The notes under the pieces are model-generated. The model saw nothing but the letters and a program-made list of their open reading frames with translations. It was not told the origin of the DNA and ran no database searches. 64,000 bases of DNA from JBDTNL01 sp039933785 (GTDB lineage Bacteria; Acidobacteriota; Thermoanaerobaculia; Multivoradales; JAGPDF01): contig JBDTNL010000008.1 in NCBI GenBank assembly GCA_039933785.1, forward strand, positions 1 through 64,000. Direction: 5' to 3'. A program made the position numbers and the translations under genes. Positions within the stretch are counted from its first letter, which is position 1. Each line of letters starts with the position of its first letter. Of this stretch, positions 8,765 to 17,962 are shown piece after piece.

Positions 8765-9751
8765 TCAGGCCTCGCGCAGGGCGGAATCGAACGCCCTGGC
8801 CTTTGCGGACTCGCCACCCCCGGCGCCCTCGGGAGTCTGGCGCGCCTTGGGCCTAGACCTACCACTGGTAATGAGGACGACGGCGGTCACGATGATCGCC
8901 ATCGCGACGACCGTGCGCACGGTGATCGACTCACCGGCGAGCGCCCAACCCAGCAGGACCGCGACCACCGGGTTGACGTACGCGTAGGTGGTCGCTCGCG
9001 CCGGCGTGGTCTCGCCGAGCAGGAACACATAAGCCGAGAAGCCCACCAACGAGCCGAAGACGGCGAGGTACGCCAAGGCCAGCCAGGATTGCAGCGAAGC
9101 CTGCGCCAGGTTCAAGTTGCCGATCTCACCGTGCAGCGAACCAGCGATCACTAGGAAGGCCCCGCCACAAAGCAGCTCCATGCCCACCGCGAGCCGCGGC
9201 GACTTGGGGAGGGCGGCGTGCCGCGAGTAGATGGACCCGACCGCCCAGCACATGGCGGCGCTCAGGCAGGCCACCACACCCCACGGATCGATGTGTGGGC
9301 TCCCGACCGCCGAGCTGCCGCTGACCAGGACGCCGACGCCGGCAAGACCGGTCGCGACTCCGACGAGCACGCGACCATTCGGCCGCGTGCCTCCCGGACG
9401 AAGTGAATCGAGGATCACCATCCACAAAGGCACGGTCGCGACCAGCAACGCCGCGAGACCGGTAGGCAAACGCATTTCTGCCCAGACGATCGCGCCGTTG
9501 CCGACCAGCACGAGGAGCGCCCCGATGATCGCGGCGCTCCGCCACTCGACGGCACGTGGCCATTCGGCGCCGCGGAACTTGGCCCAGGCGAAGAACACCA
9601 GGCCCGCGACCAGGAATCGGGCACCGGCCATCAGAAAGGGCGGCAGCGTGCGGATCGCCCACAGAATGGCAAGATACGTCGAGCCCCAGATCAGCCACAA
9701 GGAAATCGTGGCGCTGCCTATCGTCCATGAGAAGCGCGAGCGCTCAGGCAA
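8765..9751 (-). CDS. EamA/DMT-family transporter
   Basis: A 328-residue membrane protein with two EamA repeats of about five helices each. Positions such as LWLIWGSTYLAI near the N-terminus and the second-repeat motif AYLAVFGSLVGFSAYVFLL are typical. It starts with TTG, supported by a GAGG six bases upstream, and overlaps the Lrp-gene stop by 8 bases. Family members mostly export amino acids or metabolites; the neighbours suggest an amino acid or its decarboxylated amine. The C-terminus is basic and Pro/Gly rich. Confidence 0.88.
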   Translation of the reverse strand: MPERSRFSWTIGSATISLWLIWGSTYLAILWAIRTLPPFLMAGARFLVAGLVFFAWAKFRGAEWPRAVEWRSAAIIGALLVLVGNGAIVWAEMRLPTGLAALLVATVPLWMVILDSLRPGGTRPNGRVLVGVATGLAGVGVLVSGSSAVGSPHIDPWGVVACLSAAMCWAVGSIYSRHAALPKSPRLAVGMELLCGGAFLVIAGSLHGEIGNLNLAQASLQSWLALAYLAVFGSLVGFSAYVFLLGETTPARATTYAYVNPVVAVLLGWALAGESITVRTVVAMAIIVTAVVLITSGRSRPKARQTPEGAGGGESAKARAFDSALREA

Positions 9752-10259
9752 GAGTCACCTCTGGCTCGCGGACCAAATCGTCCGACGGGACTGCGGGCAG
9801 CGGCAGGATGGCGCTCTCCTTCACCGTGCCGAGCACGATGGTCGAGCGCGTCGAACGCACTGCGGGAATGGCGCCAAAGCGATCGCGCAACACGCGCCCC
9901 AGATCCTCCGGGTCGGCGCAGCGCACCTTGGCGAGGTAGCAGTCCTCTCCGGCTACGTGATGCACTTCCTGGACTTCTGGGATCTCGGCCATCAACTTGC
10001 CGGCGCCCATGGAGCCCACCCGTTCCTCGACCCGGACGAAGACGAAGGCCAGCAATCCGACGCCCAAGGCATGCGGATCGAGCCGGGCTTCATAACCTTT
10101 GAGGACCCCGCGAAGCTCGAGCTTGCGCAGACGTTCGAGCACACCCGAGGGCGCCATGTTCACCTGGCGAGCGATCTCAGCGTTCGAAATACGTCCATTG
10201 CTCTGAATTATCGCCAGAATCTCTACGTCTTTGCTGTCGATCGTTCGGTCAATGGCCAT
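9744..10259 (-). CDS. Lrp/AsnC-family transcriptional regulator
   Basis: A 171-residue regulator with an N-terminal winged helix (about 5-55, NAEIARQVNMAPSGVLERL as the recognition region) and a C-terminal RAM/AsnC effector domain (about 70-150). Lrp proteins bind amino acids and control transport or breakdown genes. It is first in an operon with the exporter and the decarboxylase and probably regulates it. The promoter is likely in the AT-rich stretch TTTTAAGAATAATG just beyond its start. Confidence 0.9.
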   Translation of the reverse strand: MAIDRTIDSKDVEILAIIQSNGRISNAEIARQVNMAPSGVLERLRKLELRGVLKGYEARLDPHALGVGLLAFVFVRVEERVGSMGAGKLMAEIPEVQEVHHVAGEDCYLAKVRCADPEDLGRVLRDRFGAIPAVRSTRSTIVLGTVKESAILPLPAVPSDDLVREPEVTLA

Positions 10260-10348
10260 CTTTTAAGAATAATGCGTCGCTTTGGTGCTCGTCAAGACCG
10301 ACTTGACCCGGTGCCCTGGGGTGCTTACGATCCCGGTCCAACTTCCTT

Positions 10349-10966
10349 ATGCCTCCTTCATCGATCTCCCGGGGCGCCGCGCTCGAAGGCCTGCCCCTGC
10401 TTTGCGCCACCCCGGAGCCCTGGGCGGCCCTTGCGGCCGCGAATCTCGAGACCTTTCTCTCCGACCATGCGGTCTGCGAACAGCAGGCTGCCCTGTCAGC
10501 CATGGCGCTGATGGGCCAATACCCCAATGATCCCGAGCTGGTCGACCGCATGTCGGCGCTCGCGGCCGAAGAGATCAGCCACATGCGCCGCGTGCTCAGC
10601 ATCCTGCACCGGCGCGGTTGGCACGCCGCCGGACGGCGCGCGAACCCCTGGGCGCAGGGCCTGCGCCTCCATCTCAAGGGGGTTCCCGAGCCCTGGCTCA
10701 AGGTCGACCGGCTGCTCGTCGGCGCGTTGATCGAAGCGCGCAGCTGCGAGCGCTTCACCCTCTTGCACGAGGCCTCACAGGACGATGAGGTTCGCGCGCT
10801 ACTGCTCGACCTCGGTCCGGCCGAGAAACGCCACTGGCAGCTCTTCCACCGCCTCGCCGGGCGCGACGTCCCGGCCACCGCGCTCGACGAGCGCTTCGGC
10901 CGCTGGCTGGCGATCGAATGCGAGCTGGCCGCCCAGGGCGGCCAGCGACCCACGGTTCACGGATGA
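10349..10966 (+). CDS. miaE: tRNA-(ms2io6A)-hydroxylase, MiaE-like
   Basis: A 205-residue ferritin-like diiron protein. Metal ligands expected for MiaE are visible: HAVCEQQAAL early, AAEEISHMRRVL, then LIEARSCERF and the late EKRHWQLFH. The enzyme hydroxylates the isopentenyl group at A37 of tRNA using O2. It sits alone on the plus strand, followed 22 bases later by an unrelated exported protein. The call rests on the ligand pattern and length, both typical of the family. Confidence 0.85.
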   Translation: MPPSSISRGAALEGLPLLCATPEPWAALAAANLETFLSDHAVCEQQAALSAMALMGQYPNDPELVDRMSALAAEEISHMRRVLSILHRRGWHAAGRRANPWAQGLRLHLKGVPEPWLKVDRLLVGALIEARSCERFTLLHEASQDDEVRALLLDLGPAEKRHWQLFHRLAGRDVPATALDERFGRWLAIECELAAQGGQRPTVHG

Positions 10967-10988
10967 GCAATTCCGCAGGAGGCGTCGA

Positions 10989-11828
10989 ATGACCGCGACG
11001 AAAACCGCTCTCGTCATCTCCCTGATCGCCCTCGCCGCCGGCCCGTTGTACGCCGACGCGGAGAAAGACCTGCAAAGGACGTGGCATGGAGCGTTCGTGC
11101 TCACTCGCACACCGCTGTTCTCGGAGTGCACCGACCACTTCACCGACAACGGCGTCGTCCAGGGCCGCGTGAGCGCGGGCAAGAATCTGCACTTCTCCCC
11201 GGGCGAAATCGCCACGATCGACAAGGTCGAAGTCACCTGGACGCGGATCGACGTTTCTCTGACTTTCCTCGAGCCGTTCCGGGTGAGCTGGAAGGACGGT
11301 CCGTACACGCTCTACGACCAACGCCGCTGTCGCGTGCAGCTCAATATGGACTTGCCGAGAGACGTCCGCAAGGATGCTACGAAGGCGAGCGCAGCCATTG
11401 CCGCGATGTTGCAGACCTTCCCGAGTGAGGCTTTGGCCCGACGAGCGGCGGACTACAACAAACGCAAGGTCGAGGCCTACCCGGCAGGCTGGGAGCGCAC
11501 CAAGGCGGAGTATGAAACCTGGCGCGTGACGCACCTGAACGCCCGGATCCAGGAAAAGATCGACACTCTGCTTCGCGAATCGCAAGACGCCCTCGATCGC
11601 GGCCGCGACGACGACGAATACCTCAAGTGCTTCGGCAAGGGGGCACGGACTCGCTCGTATCAGAGCTTCGGCAGCTGCGATTCCCTGCTCAACGACTATT
11701 TCCTGTCGTCGGGCTCGTGCGACAACCAGCGCGGTTACGACGACGGTGAACGCCTGGCCTGGACCCTGGGCATCGTGCGCGCGCTCCAAGCTTGCTTGGT
11801 GCCGGCGGCGGGCGCCGCGGCCAACTAA
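10989..11828 (+). CDS. exported protein of unknown function
   Basis: A 279-residue protein I do not recognise. The ATG at 10989 has AGGAGG eight bases upstream and is followed by a Sec signal peptide (TALVISLIALAAGPLYA). The mature part has six cysteines, in agreement with disulfides in the periplasm, and a charged, helical middle (about 120-210). It lies between the MiaE-like gene and a small phosphatase gene on the same strand and may share their transcript. Confidence 0.8.
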   Translation: MTATKTALVISLIALAAGPLYADAEKDLQRTWHGAFVLTRTPLFSECTDHFTDNGVVQGRVSAGKNLHFSPGEIATIDKVEVTWTRIDVSLTFLEPFRVSWKDGPYTLYDQRRCRVQLNMDLPRDVRKDATKASAAIAAMLQTFPSEALARRAADYNKRKVEAYPAGWERTKAEYETWRVTHLNARIQEKIDTLLRESQDALDRGRDDDEYLKCFGKGARTRSYQSFGSCDSLLNDYFLSSGSCDNQRGYDDGERLAWTLGIVRALQACLVPAAGAAAN

Positions 11829-11849
11829 GCAGGCATAACGGGGCGAGCG

Positions 11850-12269
11850 ATGCAACTCTTCGCGATCGACGACGACGAGCGCTTGTTCATCTCGCCGGCC
11901 ATCGTCAGCTGGCAACCGATTCTCGACCGCGGGATCGACGTCGTGGTGGATCTCGAAGGCGGCCTCGACCTCGGCGTGCCCACGGTGCCGAACCAGATCC
12001 TCTATTTGTATTTTCCGATCTTTGACGAGGACCTGCCGCATCGAGCCAAGCTCGACGCCGTAGCCGACCTCGGCGCCAACCTGGTTCGCCAAGGCCACAG
12101 CGTGCTGTCGCACTGCGGAATGGGATTCAACCGCTCGGCGCTGGTTGCCGGACTCATCCTCAATCGACTGGGGATGCCCGGCCCGCTTGCCCTCGAACGC
12201 CTGCGCGCCCGACGGCCCGGGGCGCTGTTCAACGACGTCTTCGCAGCGTACTTGGCTTCGCTTTCCTGA
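11850..12269 (+). CDS. dual-specificity protein phosphatase-like
   Basis: A 139-residue cytosolic protein with the cysteine-phosphatase signature HCGMGFNRS (nucleophile C89, phosphate-binding R95). A possible general-acid aspartate lies near residue 59. Length and motif match small dual-specificity phosphatases, which dephosphorylate Ser/Thr/Tyr or sometimes lipids or nucleotides. It is the last plus-strand gene before the convergent xseB, 7 bases away. Confidence 0.8.
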   Translation: MQLFAIDDDERLFISPAIVSWQPILDRGIDVVVDLEGGLDLGVPTVPNQILYLYFPIFDEDLPHRAKLDAVADLGANLVRQGHSVLSHCGMGFNRSALVAGLILNRLGMPGPLALERLRARRPGALFNDVFAAYLASLS

Positions 12270-12276
12270 GCTCGAA

Positions 12277-12501
12277 TCATTCCGCGGGGTCGGTGTCCTC
12301 GAGACGCTGAACGATCTGCGTCACTTCGAGCTCGGCCTTGCGGATCTTGCCGCGGCAGAGCTCGAGCAAGACCGCCGCTCGCTGGAGCTCCTCGGCGAGG
12401 CGGTCGATATCGACTTCTTCGCCCTCGACTCGGCGCAAGATGGCTTCGAGCTCTTCGAGCGCTTCGGTGAAGGTCGGCGTCGCCGACGGGTCGGAACTCA
12501 T
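12277..12501 (-). CDS. xseB: exodeoxyribonuclease VII small subunit
   Basis: A 74-residue helical protein with the XseB pattern TFTEALEELEAILRRVE and a second helix ending RGKIRKAELE. It forms the small subunit of exonuclease VII, which degrades single-stranded DNA from both ends. Its ATG overlaps the xseA stop by 4 bases, which indicates translational coupling with the large subunit. Confidence 0.93.
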   Translation of the reverse strand: MSSDPSATPTFTEALEELEAILRRVEGEEVDIDRLAEELQRAAVLLELCRGKIRKAELEVTQIVQRLEDTDPAE

Positions 12502-13880
12502 CGTTCGGTCTCTCCTTCTTCGACACGGCTGGTGACGACGCCGCGTTCGATTTGGGTCCGCAGGAGCTCTCCAGCCCTGACCTCTCCGGGTTGTCGCAGC
12601 AAACGGCCGGTGCTCGTGCGAGTGATGCTGTAGCCACGGTGCAAGGTGCGCTGGGGGTCGAGGCTCGAAGCCAGGCGCTCGAGCCCTGCTAGCACGATGG
12701 CCGCCTTCCCCAGGCGCGCGCCGGCGAGATCGGCCAAACGGCGAAGCGGGCGCTCGGCGGCCTCGTCCTGGCGCTGGATCATGCGCGGAGCCGCGAGTCC
12801 CAGACGGATGCGGGTTTCTTCACGGCGGCGCGCGGCTTCGCCAAGCCGTCGTCGCGAGAGCGCCGCTAGGCCGCGGCCGAGCTCTCGCACTCGATCGCCT
12901 TGCCGCGCCAGGCGGGTCACCGCGAGGCGCAGGCCCTGGGTCGCGCGCTCCATTCGACGGCGAGCGGTCAGCAGCGGCTCCTCGGCTTCGCGCATCAATG
13001 AGCTCCGCACCCGCTGATACCGGTCCTCCGCTTCGGCCACCAGTCCGATCAGAAATTCCGCCGCCTTGGTGGGCGTGCGCTGCATGGTGTGCGCCACCCG
13101 GTCGGCGATCGATTCGTCGATCTCGTGCCCGAGTCCGGTGATCACCGGCACGCCGGTCATGGCCACCGCCTCGGCGATCGCCCGGCTGTCGAACGCGGCG
13201 AGGTCCGAGCGCGCCCCGCCGCCGCGCACCATGACCACGCAATCGACGGCAAAGCGGCCGACAGCCGCGAGTGCCGCGGCCACTTCGCGCTCTGCCTGCG
13301 GGCCTTGGACCGCGGCATGGAAAAACAGCAACTGGAAGCCGTAGCCGCTCTCGCTCAACGTGGACAGGAAGTCGTGGTACGCCGCACTGCCTTCCGAAGT
13401 GATCAACGCGACCCGCAGCGGAAGGTCGACGAGCGGCAGCGCGCGGTTGCGATCGAGCAGGCCGGCAGCCACCAGAGCCGCCATGGTCTCACGGCGGCGC
13501 ATCTCGAGCGCGCCGAGCGTGAAGACCGGATCGATGTCGCGAATCTGTACCTGGAGCTTGCCGTGCGGCGGATAGAAGTCGACGTTGCACCGGCAGCGAA
13601 TGGTCAGCCCCTCGGCGAGCCGCTGGCCATGCTGCGTGAGCAGGCGGCGCACGCGCTCGTGATCGCGCGCCCAGAGCACGGCGTCGAGCTTGGCGAGAAT
13701 CGTGTCTCCGGCGGCGTCCTTCTCGACCAGATCGAGATAGACGTGTCCAGAGCGGTGGATCTTCAGCGCATGGATTTCACCCGTCACCCACACCCCGTCG
13801 TAGGCCTCGCGGAGCAGCGCGCGCACTTCGCCGGCGAGGGCGGAGACGGAGTAGGTCTCGGGGAACAGCGGGAGGGTCAT
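12498..13880 (-). CDS. xseA: exodeoxyribonuclease VII large subunit
   Basis: A 460-residue nuclease with an N-terminal OB-fold (about 5-100; VWVTGEIHALKIHRSGHVYLD) and the catalytic region with VVMVRGGGARSDLAAFD and GHEIDESIADRVA, typical of XseA, then a long coiled-coil region that binds XseB. It works in mismatch repair and single-strand DNA clearance. It is paired with xseB downstream. A strong hairpin lies just beyond its start. Confidence 0.95.
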   Translation of the reverse strand: MTLPLFPETYSVSALAGEVRALLREAYDGVWVTGEIHALKIHRSGHVYLDLVEKDAAGDTILAKLDAVLWARDHERVRRLLTQHGQRLAEGLTIRCRCNVDFYPPHGKLQVQIRDIDPVFTLGALEMRRRETMAALVAAGLLDRNRALPLVDLPLRVALITSEGSAAYHDFLSTLSESGYGFQLLFFHAAVQGPQAEREVAAALAAVGRFAVDCVVMVRGGGARSDLAAFDSRAIAEAVAMTGVPVITGLGHEIDESIADRVAHTMQRTPTKAAEFLIGLVAEAEDRYQRVRSSLMREAEEPLLTARRRMERATQGLRLAVTRLARQGDRVRELGRGLAALSRRRLGEAARRREETRIRLGLAAPRMIQRQDEAAERPLRRLADLAGARLGKAAIVLAGLERLASSLDPQRTLHRGYSITRTSTGRLLRQPGEVRAGELLRTQIERGVVTSRVEEGETER

Positions 13881-13925
13881 GCGCTAAGGCTCGCTCGTCA
13901 TCGTTCCGGCGAGCGAGCCTAGCGC
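13881..13925 (-). terminator. long hairpin, likely transcription terminator
   Basis: The arms GCGCTAaGGCTCGCTCG (13881-13897) and CGAGCGAGCCTAGCGC (13910-13925) pair over 16 bp with one bulged A and a 12-base loop. It lies after the 3' end of the minus-strand gene at 13959-14507 and just before xseA, so it probably ends that transcript. There is no clear U-tract, so it is not a textbook rho-independent terminator. Confidence 0.55.
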
Positions 13926-13934
13926 AGATGCATC

Positions 13935-13985
13935 AGTGGTAGGACTTGAGCTCGCTGGCTAGTGATAAGACTTGAGCTCGCTGGC
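13935..13985. repeat. tandem near-duplicate of a gene 3' end
   Basis: Two 25-base copies (13935-13959 and 13961-13985, period 26) match at 23 of 25 positions. The right copy is the end of the hypothetical gene below and encodes ASELKSYH then stop. The left copy encodes the same residues followed by its own stop, and both differences are synonymous third positions. Confidence 0.8.
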
Positions 13986-14507
13986 GCTCGCCAGCGGGAT
14001 GGATTGCACCCACTCCATCGCCTTCTTTTCGCCGGCGGTGAGCTTGCTCAGGAATTCGCCGGCTTCCTTGCGATCCTGGAACAAGCGCCAGATGAAGGTG
14101 TGACCGGCGGGAGCCGTGAAGTAGGTGTACTGCTTCGAGCTCTTCGAAAGATCGAAGCCGAGATTGGACTCACCGTTCACGCCGACGCAAGCCATGGCGA
14201 TGGCGCGGTGCGCGAGGCCCAGGCACTTCACGGCGTCTTCGTACTCCGAGAGCTCTTCTTTCGAGAGCGGCGAGTGGTAGACGCCGATCTTCGCCGCGTC
14301 CTCCTCGGCGAGGAGGGCATAGGGCACGTCGTGGCGATCCATCGCCTCCTTGGTGTCCTTCGTGGTCACGAACACGTCTTCCGTGCCCATCACCTTGTAG
14401 GTGATGGCGTAGACGTCCTTCTGAAACTCGGAGAAGGCCTCGGCGAGCATGCCTTCGTCTTCGATGGTGAAGTAGTAGAGACGGTTGTTCAGATTGCGTG
14501 CGGCCAT
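13959..14507 (-). CDS. conserved-looking cytosolic protein of unknown function
   Basis: A 182-residue protein without signal peptide or membrane segment; I do not recognise the family. It begins MAARNLNNRLYYF, is mixed alpha/beta by composition, and has a Cys pair in CLGLAHRAIAMAC near residues 95-107. The start is supported by GGAGG nine bases upstream, and a TATATT-like -10 lies further upstream. It seems monocistronic, with a hairpin and a duplicated 3' end after it. Confidence 0.75.
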   Translation of the reverse strand: MAARNLNNRLYYFTIEDEGMLAEAFSEFQKDVYAITYKVMGTEDVFVTTKDTKEAMDRHDVPYALLAEEDAAKIGVYHSPLSKEELSEYEDAVKCLGLAHRAIAMACVGVNGESNLGFDLSKSSKQYTYFTAPAGHTFIWRLFQDRKEAGEFLSKLTAGEKKAMEWVQSIPLASASELKSYH

Positions 14508-14613
14508 GGGGGACTGCCTCCAGAGGGGGGTGTCGGCCCAGGTGAGGCGCGGGCCGAGTTACCGCGTCAATATACCACCCGGCCTATCACCCGAGTTCGT
14601 CAAGGTCGCTGGG

Positions 14614-15279
14614 CTACCGATTCGGCTGCTTGGGGCTCGAAAAGCCGTCCAAAAGGCCTCGTTCCTCGGCTGTCAGGTCCGAATCCGCAAGGAAATAGGT
14701 CGCTCCGGCCGCGGGCAAGGGGAGAGCCACGTGGCTGATCGAGCGCTCGAGGCCATTGCAGTCCAGGCCGGAAAACGGCAACGCGGACATGGATTCGCAC
14801 CACGAGACCAGGTTCTCGAGGAGCTTGCTCTTCACCACCACTTCCACGTGCTTCGGGGCCTGCACGGCAGTCGCCCGGTAGCCGCCATCCACGCGCTCGA
14901 GCCTCACCTGGCCGTCGAACGAGAGGGTCTGCGGTGGAATCGAGAGCTCGTCCTGAAATCGCGTTTCGACGCCCGCGGCCTCGACGTCGGCTACCAACCA
15001 GCCTTTGCCCAGAACGTCGAGCTCGAGGTGAGCGTCCTGGACACCCGCTTGGCCGGTGACCGGGCGCAAAGTCAGCCGGTTGTCCTTCAGCACAAGCACG
15101 TTTTTCGGCGACGACGGGCGAACCGTGAGCGGACCCTGCGTGATGGGCTCGAGGTCTCCGGCCAGGTTGGTGTACGACTTGTTGAGCAGCGAAAACGTCA
15201 GCGCGTGATCGGCCGCGTTGGCGGCGGAGACCGTGACCAGCATGGTCACGGCAACGACGATCGAAACGAGATCTCTCAT
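14614..15279 (-). CDS. exported protein of unknown function, coupled to VWFA gene
   Basis: A 221-residue protein with an N-terminal signal peptide (IVVAVTMLVTVSAANA). The mature part is strand-rich with one Cys pair (SWCESMS and LDCNG). Its ATG overlaps the stop of the VWFA gene by 4 bases, so the two are translationally coupled and probably act together in the periplasm or outer envelope. No domain recognised. Confidence 0.8.
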   Translation of the reverse strand: MRDLVSIVVAVTMLVTVSAANAADHALTFSLLNKSYTNLAGDLEPITQGPLTVRPSSPKNVLVLKDNRLTLRPVTGQAGVQDAHLELDVLGKGWLVADVEAAGVETRFQDELSIPPQTLSFDGQVRLERVDGGYRATAVQAPKHVEVVVKSKLLENLVSWCESMSALPFSGLDCNGLERSISHVALPLPAAGATYFLADSDLTAEERGLLDGFSSPKQPNR

Positions 15280-17813
15280 GGGTAGTACCCTCGAATGGTG
15301 CGCGCATCGAGCTTGCCCTTCTGGGCCTTGACCTCGATAGTGCGGAACTTGCCATCGGTGTTCGACCGGTCGGACGAGAACGCCAGCAGATACTGACTAC
15401 GGAGCTCGCGATCGATCTGCTGGTAGACCCCGGAAAGCTCCTGCGCCTTGCTGACGAAGAACACCCGCCCGCCGGTCTCCTCGGCGAGGTCTTTCAGTCG
15501 GCCGCGAATGTCGCCCAACACCTCGACACCGAGGCCAATGGTGTAGATCGCGACTCCGCTTCGACGGGCGTAGTCGAGCGTCTCCCGCCAGCCGATGCCG
15601 CTCGAAGTGTCGTCGCCGTCCGAGAGCAGCACCATGGCCCGGCGGCCGCGGGTGCCGCGGAAGTAGTACAGCGAGTGCACCAAGGCATCGAACAGCGCGG
15701 TCGACCCCGACGCATGCAGGTTGTCGAGCGCCCCGTCCACCGCACGCTCGTCACTGGTGCGCGGCATCAACAGCTCCGGTCGGTCGGAGAACGCCAGCGC
15801 GAACGCATCGTCGCGCGGCGTCATCAGCTTCTGGAGAAAATCGCCCGCCGCCCGCCGCGCCTCGCCGATCGACTGATACATCGAGCCCGAAGTGTCGATG
15901 ACGATACCGAGATGAATCGGCAGGTTCTCGATCAGCTCGCACTTCGCGAGCTTCTGCGGGCGGCCGTCCTCCCGCACCTCGAAGTCGTCTTGAGTGAGCC
16001 CAGGCACCAGGCGTCCAGCCTTGTCGGTCACCGTGGTGTAGAGCTCGACCAGGTTGACGTCCACCTGCTCGAAATTGCCCGGCGCGTTGAAGAAGCGCAC
16101 GTCCTCGGCTTGCGTTCCGTCTTCGAGCACCGCGACCGCATTCAGATACGCGAGATCGGGGCCGGCCGGAATCTCCACCGCACCCTCCCAGGGTGGATGC
16201 TCCAGCTTCGCCACCACCTTGTCGTTCACCCGCAGCTCGACCTTGGTCACGCGGCGGCCTTCCGGCACCACGACCTCGGCCTTCACCGCGACCCGACCGG
16301 TGGCGGTCGATCCACGACGGGGCTCGACGATGCGCACGCGCAACTCACCGCGCGGCTGGTTGAGCACCATCTCGTCAGCGGCCACCAGCTGTCCGTCGGT
16401 GGCGTAGCCTTCGACGCGTACGACCAACTCGGTGGGCAGCGGGGGCAGCCGCAGCTCGGCGGAATAAGGCGGCTTGTTGCGCTCGAACTGCGTCTTGCCG
16501 CCGACCATGAACACCACCTTCTGGATCTTGTCGCCGGTCACCAGAGCCTCGGTGCGCCAGAGCCCGACCACGATGTCGTCCTGCGGCGGCACCAGGATCA
16601 GGCTGTCCTTACCCGGAATGCGCAGATTCGCCAGCTGATCGGCCAGCTGAACCACGGCGCCTTCAGGCAACGGCGGCGTCGCCACCGCTTGAGCCTCCTT
16701 GGGCACAGTGAACGCCTGTGCCAGGACCGCCTCGGCGCCACCCACTTCGTCTCGAACCCGCAGTCGCACCACATAGCCGGCGCCCGGGCGGAGCGCACGC
16801 TCGGCCACCAGCACCAGAGGAACCGTCGCCTCGGGCGGCTTGGGCTCGAAGCGCACGCGGAAGGATTCGAAGAAGCGTCCGTCCTGCTCCAGGGCACCCT
16901 CGATGTTGACCCGCACCTTGGACGGAGCCTCGCCCTCGGTGATCGACTGCAGCTTCACGCCCGGAGGCAGGGTGATCAGCATGCGGAGCGTCATCCGCTG
17001 GTTGGAGGCGGTCTTCGGGAACTGCACCTCGAGCTTCGCGCCGTCGATGACCGGCTTCTCCGGCGGCAACGGCGTCACCGCGGCGACCTTGGCCCAGGCC
17101 GCGAGGTCATCCGGGGGGGCGAAACCCTGCATCACCTGGGCATCGGTCGGCCGTTTGGGCCGGTACAGGCTCAGACCGTCGATCCCGGTGACGGCATCGA
17201 CGAGCGTGGACTTGTCGTCGCAGAGTTGGTGATCGAAAGCACGCGAGACCTTGTGCCCGCCGTACTCCTGCCATTGCTGCAGCCAGTACACCATCTCGGC
17301 CGAATAGAGCGGTTCTTTCGAGTCGCCCGGTCGCCAGAGCCGGTACGAGGGCTCGGCCGCCGGGCGGTACATCAGGTATCGGGTGCCGACGCCTTCGGTG
17401 CCGTAGCGCCAGACCTCGATCGGTTTGAACGCCACCGCACAGTCCACCTTGATCCGCTCGAAAGGCGCGCCGCGCAGGAAAAGCAGTCTCGCCCGGTCGT
17501 CCGCCAGCGACAGGAACTCGGATTGCACCAACAACCGGCGACGCCGCAGGCCTTCCTGGAGCTCATTTTGAGGAGTCGCCGGAATCGGATCCTTAGCCAG
17601 GAAGGCCGCCATGTGCGCATCGCGAGCCGCGCTGTCCTCCCTCAGGAAGTCATTGCGCTGGGCATCGCTCAACAGCCAACCCGGGCCGTCCTCGAGGAAT
17701 TCGCGCTGCGCCTCGCTCAGCGGTGCCGCGGTTTCCGCCCAGACTCCGGCGGACCCAAGGAACAGCGCGGCAAGGAGTCCCCAACGGCCCAGCCCAAACC
17801 CGCGATCCGACAT
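15276..17813 (-). CDS. exported VWFA protein with GWxTD-like N-terminus
   Basis: An 845-residue secreted protein. The ATG at 17813 has AGGAGG eight bases upstream and leads a signal peptide (LLAALFLGSAGVWA); a longer frame exists but has no such site. The N-terminal third (about 25-230) resembles GWxTD modules (LLSDAQRNDFL, LFLRGAPFERIKVD). Ig-like strand regions fill the middle. The C-terminus (about 595-845) is a von Willebrand A domain with the MIDAS motif DTSGSM and a following FSSDRSNTDGKFRTIEVK segment, as in the acidobacterial VWFA family. Role unknown, probably cell-surface adhesion or scaffold. Confidence 0.88.
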   Translation of the reverse strand: MSDRGFGLGRWGLLAALFLGSAGVWAETAAPLSEAQREFLEDGPGWLLSDAQRNDFLREDSAARDAHMAAFLAKDPIPATPQNELQEGLRRRRLLVQSEFLSLADDRARLLFLRGAPFERIKVDCAVAFKPIEVWRYGTEGVGTRYLMYRPAAEPSYRLWRPGDSKEPLYSAEMVYWLQQWQEYGGHKVSRAFDHQLCDDKSTLVDAVTGIDGLSLYRPKRPTDAQVMQGFAPPDDLAAWAKVAAVTPLPPEKPVIDGAKLEVQFPKTASNQRMTLRMLITLPPGVKLQSITEGEAPSKVRVNIEGALEQDGRFFESFRVRFEPKPPEATVPLVLVAERALRPGAGYVVRLRVRDEVGGAEAVLAQAFTVPKEAQAVATPPLPEGAVVQLADQLANLRIPGKDSLILVPPQDDIVVGLWRTEALVTGDKIQKVVFMVGGKTQFERNKPPYSAELRLPPLPTELVVRVEGYATDGQLVAADEMVLNQPRGELRVRIVEPRRGSTATGRVAVKAEVVVPEGRRVTKVELRVNDKVVAKLEHPPWEGAVEIPAGPDLAYLNAVAVLEDGTQAEDVRFFNAPGNFEQVDVNLVELYTTVTDKAGRLVPGLTQDDFEVREDGRPQKLAKCELIENLPIHLGIVIDTSGSMYQSIGEARRAAGDFLQKLMTPRDDAFALAFSDRPELLMPRTSDERAVDGALDNLHASGSTALFDALVHSLYYFRGTRGRRAMVLLSDGDDTSSGIGWRETLDYARRSGVAIYTIGLGVEVLGDIRGRLKDLAEETGGRVFFVSKAQELSGVYQQIDRELRSQYLLAFSSDRSNTDGKFRTIEVKAQKGKLDARTIRGYYP

Positions 17814-17962
17814 TGAGACGCCTCCTAGAGATTCCGACCGACTGTCATCGATAGTTGTCAGCAATGCATATGCCAGGGCGACCGCCGGCTCAGGTGGCAT
17901 CATGGCAGTCGCGGAGCTCGCGGCGCCAGACGCGCGGCCACGCTCGCTGATACGCTCATCCC

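Noticed and set aside
15675..17816. A 713-codon open frame on the plus strand opposite the VWFA gene.
   Set aside because: It mirrors the codon positions of a gene with clear signal peptide, ribosome site and MIDAS motif, and its product is His/Arg/Leu-rich without domains, as expected of an antisense frame in high-GC DNA.
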